From HRBIN24 sp035574155 (GTDB lineage: Bacteria > Chloroflexota > Dehalococcoidia > SM23-28-2 > HRBIN24): 30,205 nt of DNA. The stretch lies in NCBI GenBank assembly GCA_035574155.1, contig DATLZD010000032.1, forward strand, positions 1 through 30,205, read 5' to 3'. The notes below the pieces were generated by a model. It was not told where the DNA came from. It saw only the letters and a list, made by a program, of their open reading frames with translations, and made no database searches. This document shows, one piece after another, positions 30,151 through 30,205 of the stretch (position 1 is its first letter; each line of letters opens with the position of its first letter). The position numbers and the translations under genes are program-made.

Positions 30151-30205
30151 GGCGGATCCCTCCTCGTCAGCGGTAGGCTGTGGGTGTCGGCGGGGAAGGC
30201 CCCCG

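Noticed and set aside
30151..30205. T-box or other leader upstream of cysE-cysS
   Set aside because: Only 55 bp are visible before the window edge, with no T-box sequence (TGGNACCGCG-type).
1..30205. CRISPR arrays, prophage or toxin-antitoxin defence modules
   Set aside because: No regularly spaced repeats, integrase, Cas or small paired toxin-antitoxin genes were seen on either strand.

Overview
The window is GC-rich and densely coded on both strands, with heavy G/C third-position use, many GTG and TTG starts, and Tat- or lipobox-type lipoproteins. The gene mix includes a standalone HisI, a zinc-type L31, TcuA-like and GGR-like flavoproteins, CehA-type and GH38 hydrolases, and dipeptide-type ABC transporters. 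This suggests an uncultured Chloroflexota-like bacterium (Dehalococcoidia or a related class). That placement is inference from gene style; there is no rRNA or marker tree here.

Layout. 1-3115 (minus): AraC-type regulator, VOC-fold protein, branched-chain-type ABC binding lipoprotein, and an alpha/beta hydrolase cut by the left edge. 3134-3622: 5'-truncated IS5-type transposase remnant. 3758-5862 (minus): operon of a zinc alcohol dehydrogenase, a PaaI-type thioesterase and a carboxymuconolactone-decarboxylase-fold protein, led by a good sigma70-type promoter. 5863-6522: about 660 bp without a convincing gene, holding small palindromes and a direct repeat. 6523-16782: accessory metabolic island with a LarA-like protein, amidohydrolase, SDR, TcuA-like flavoprotein, CehA/McbA metallohydrolase, GH38 mannosidase, tiny LysM protein and GGR-family flavoprotein. 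16830-18276: RDD membrane protein, unknown four-helix membrane protein, tRNA-Gly(CCC). 18457-20826: acyl-CoA dehydrogenase placed 1 nt before hisF-hisI. 20859-21804 (minus): ribosomal genes rplU-rpmA-rpmE. 21978-27431: two tandem, mosaic-identical Tat lipoprotein binding proteins plus two dipeptide-type permeases, without ATPases. 27525-28040: cupredoxin lipoprotein. 28037-30150 (minus): cysE-cysS.

How the genes fit together. The housekeeping parts are histidine synthesis (HisF and HisI), ribosomal proteins, tRNA-Gly, and cysteine synthesis with Cys-tRNA charging. The rest points to a heterotroph that imports small organic solutes or peptides and breaks down organic acids, acyl-CoAs and glycans.

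The points most worth a second look are: the duplicated binding proteins, which are near-identical in some blocks and diverged in others; a recurring promoter form TTGAC(A/G)-N17/18-TAGNAT, seen four times with all four bases at N; rplU that appears to start at ATT; a cysteinyl-tRNA synthetase with KMTRH in place of KMSKS; a 10-bp hairpin that buries the cupredoxin start codon; a probable leaderless GTG start; and two convergent gene pairs whose stop codons interlock in a single CTAG. I found no CRISPR array, phage or recognisable defence system.
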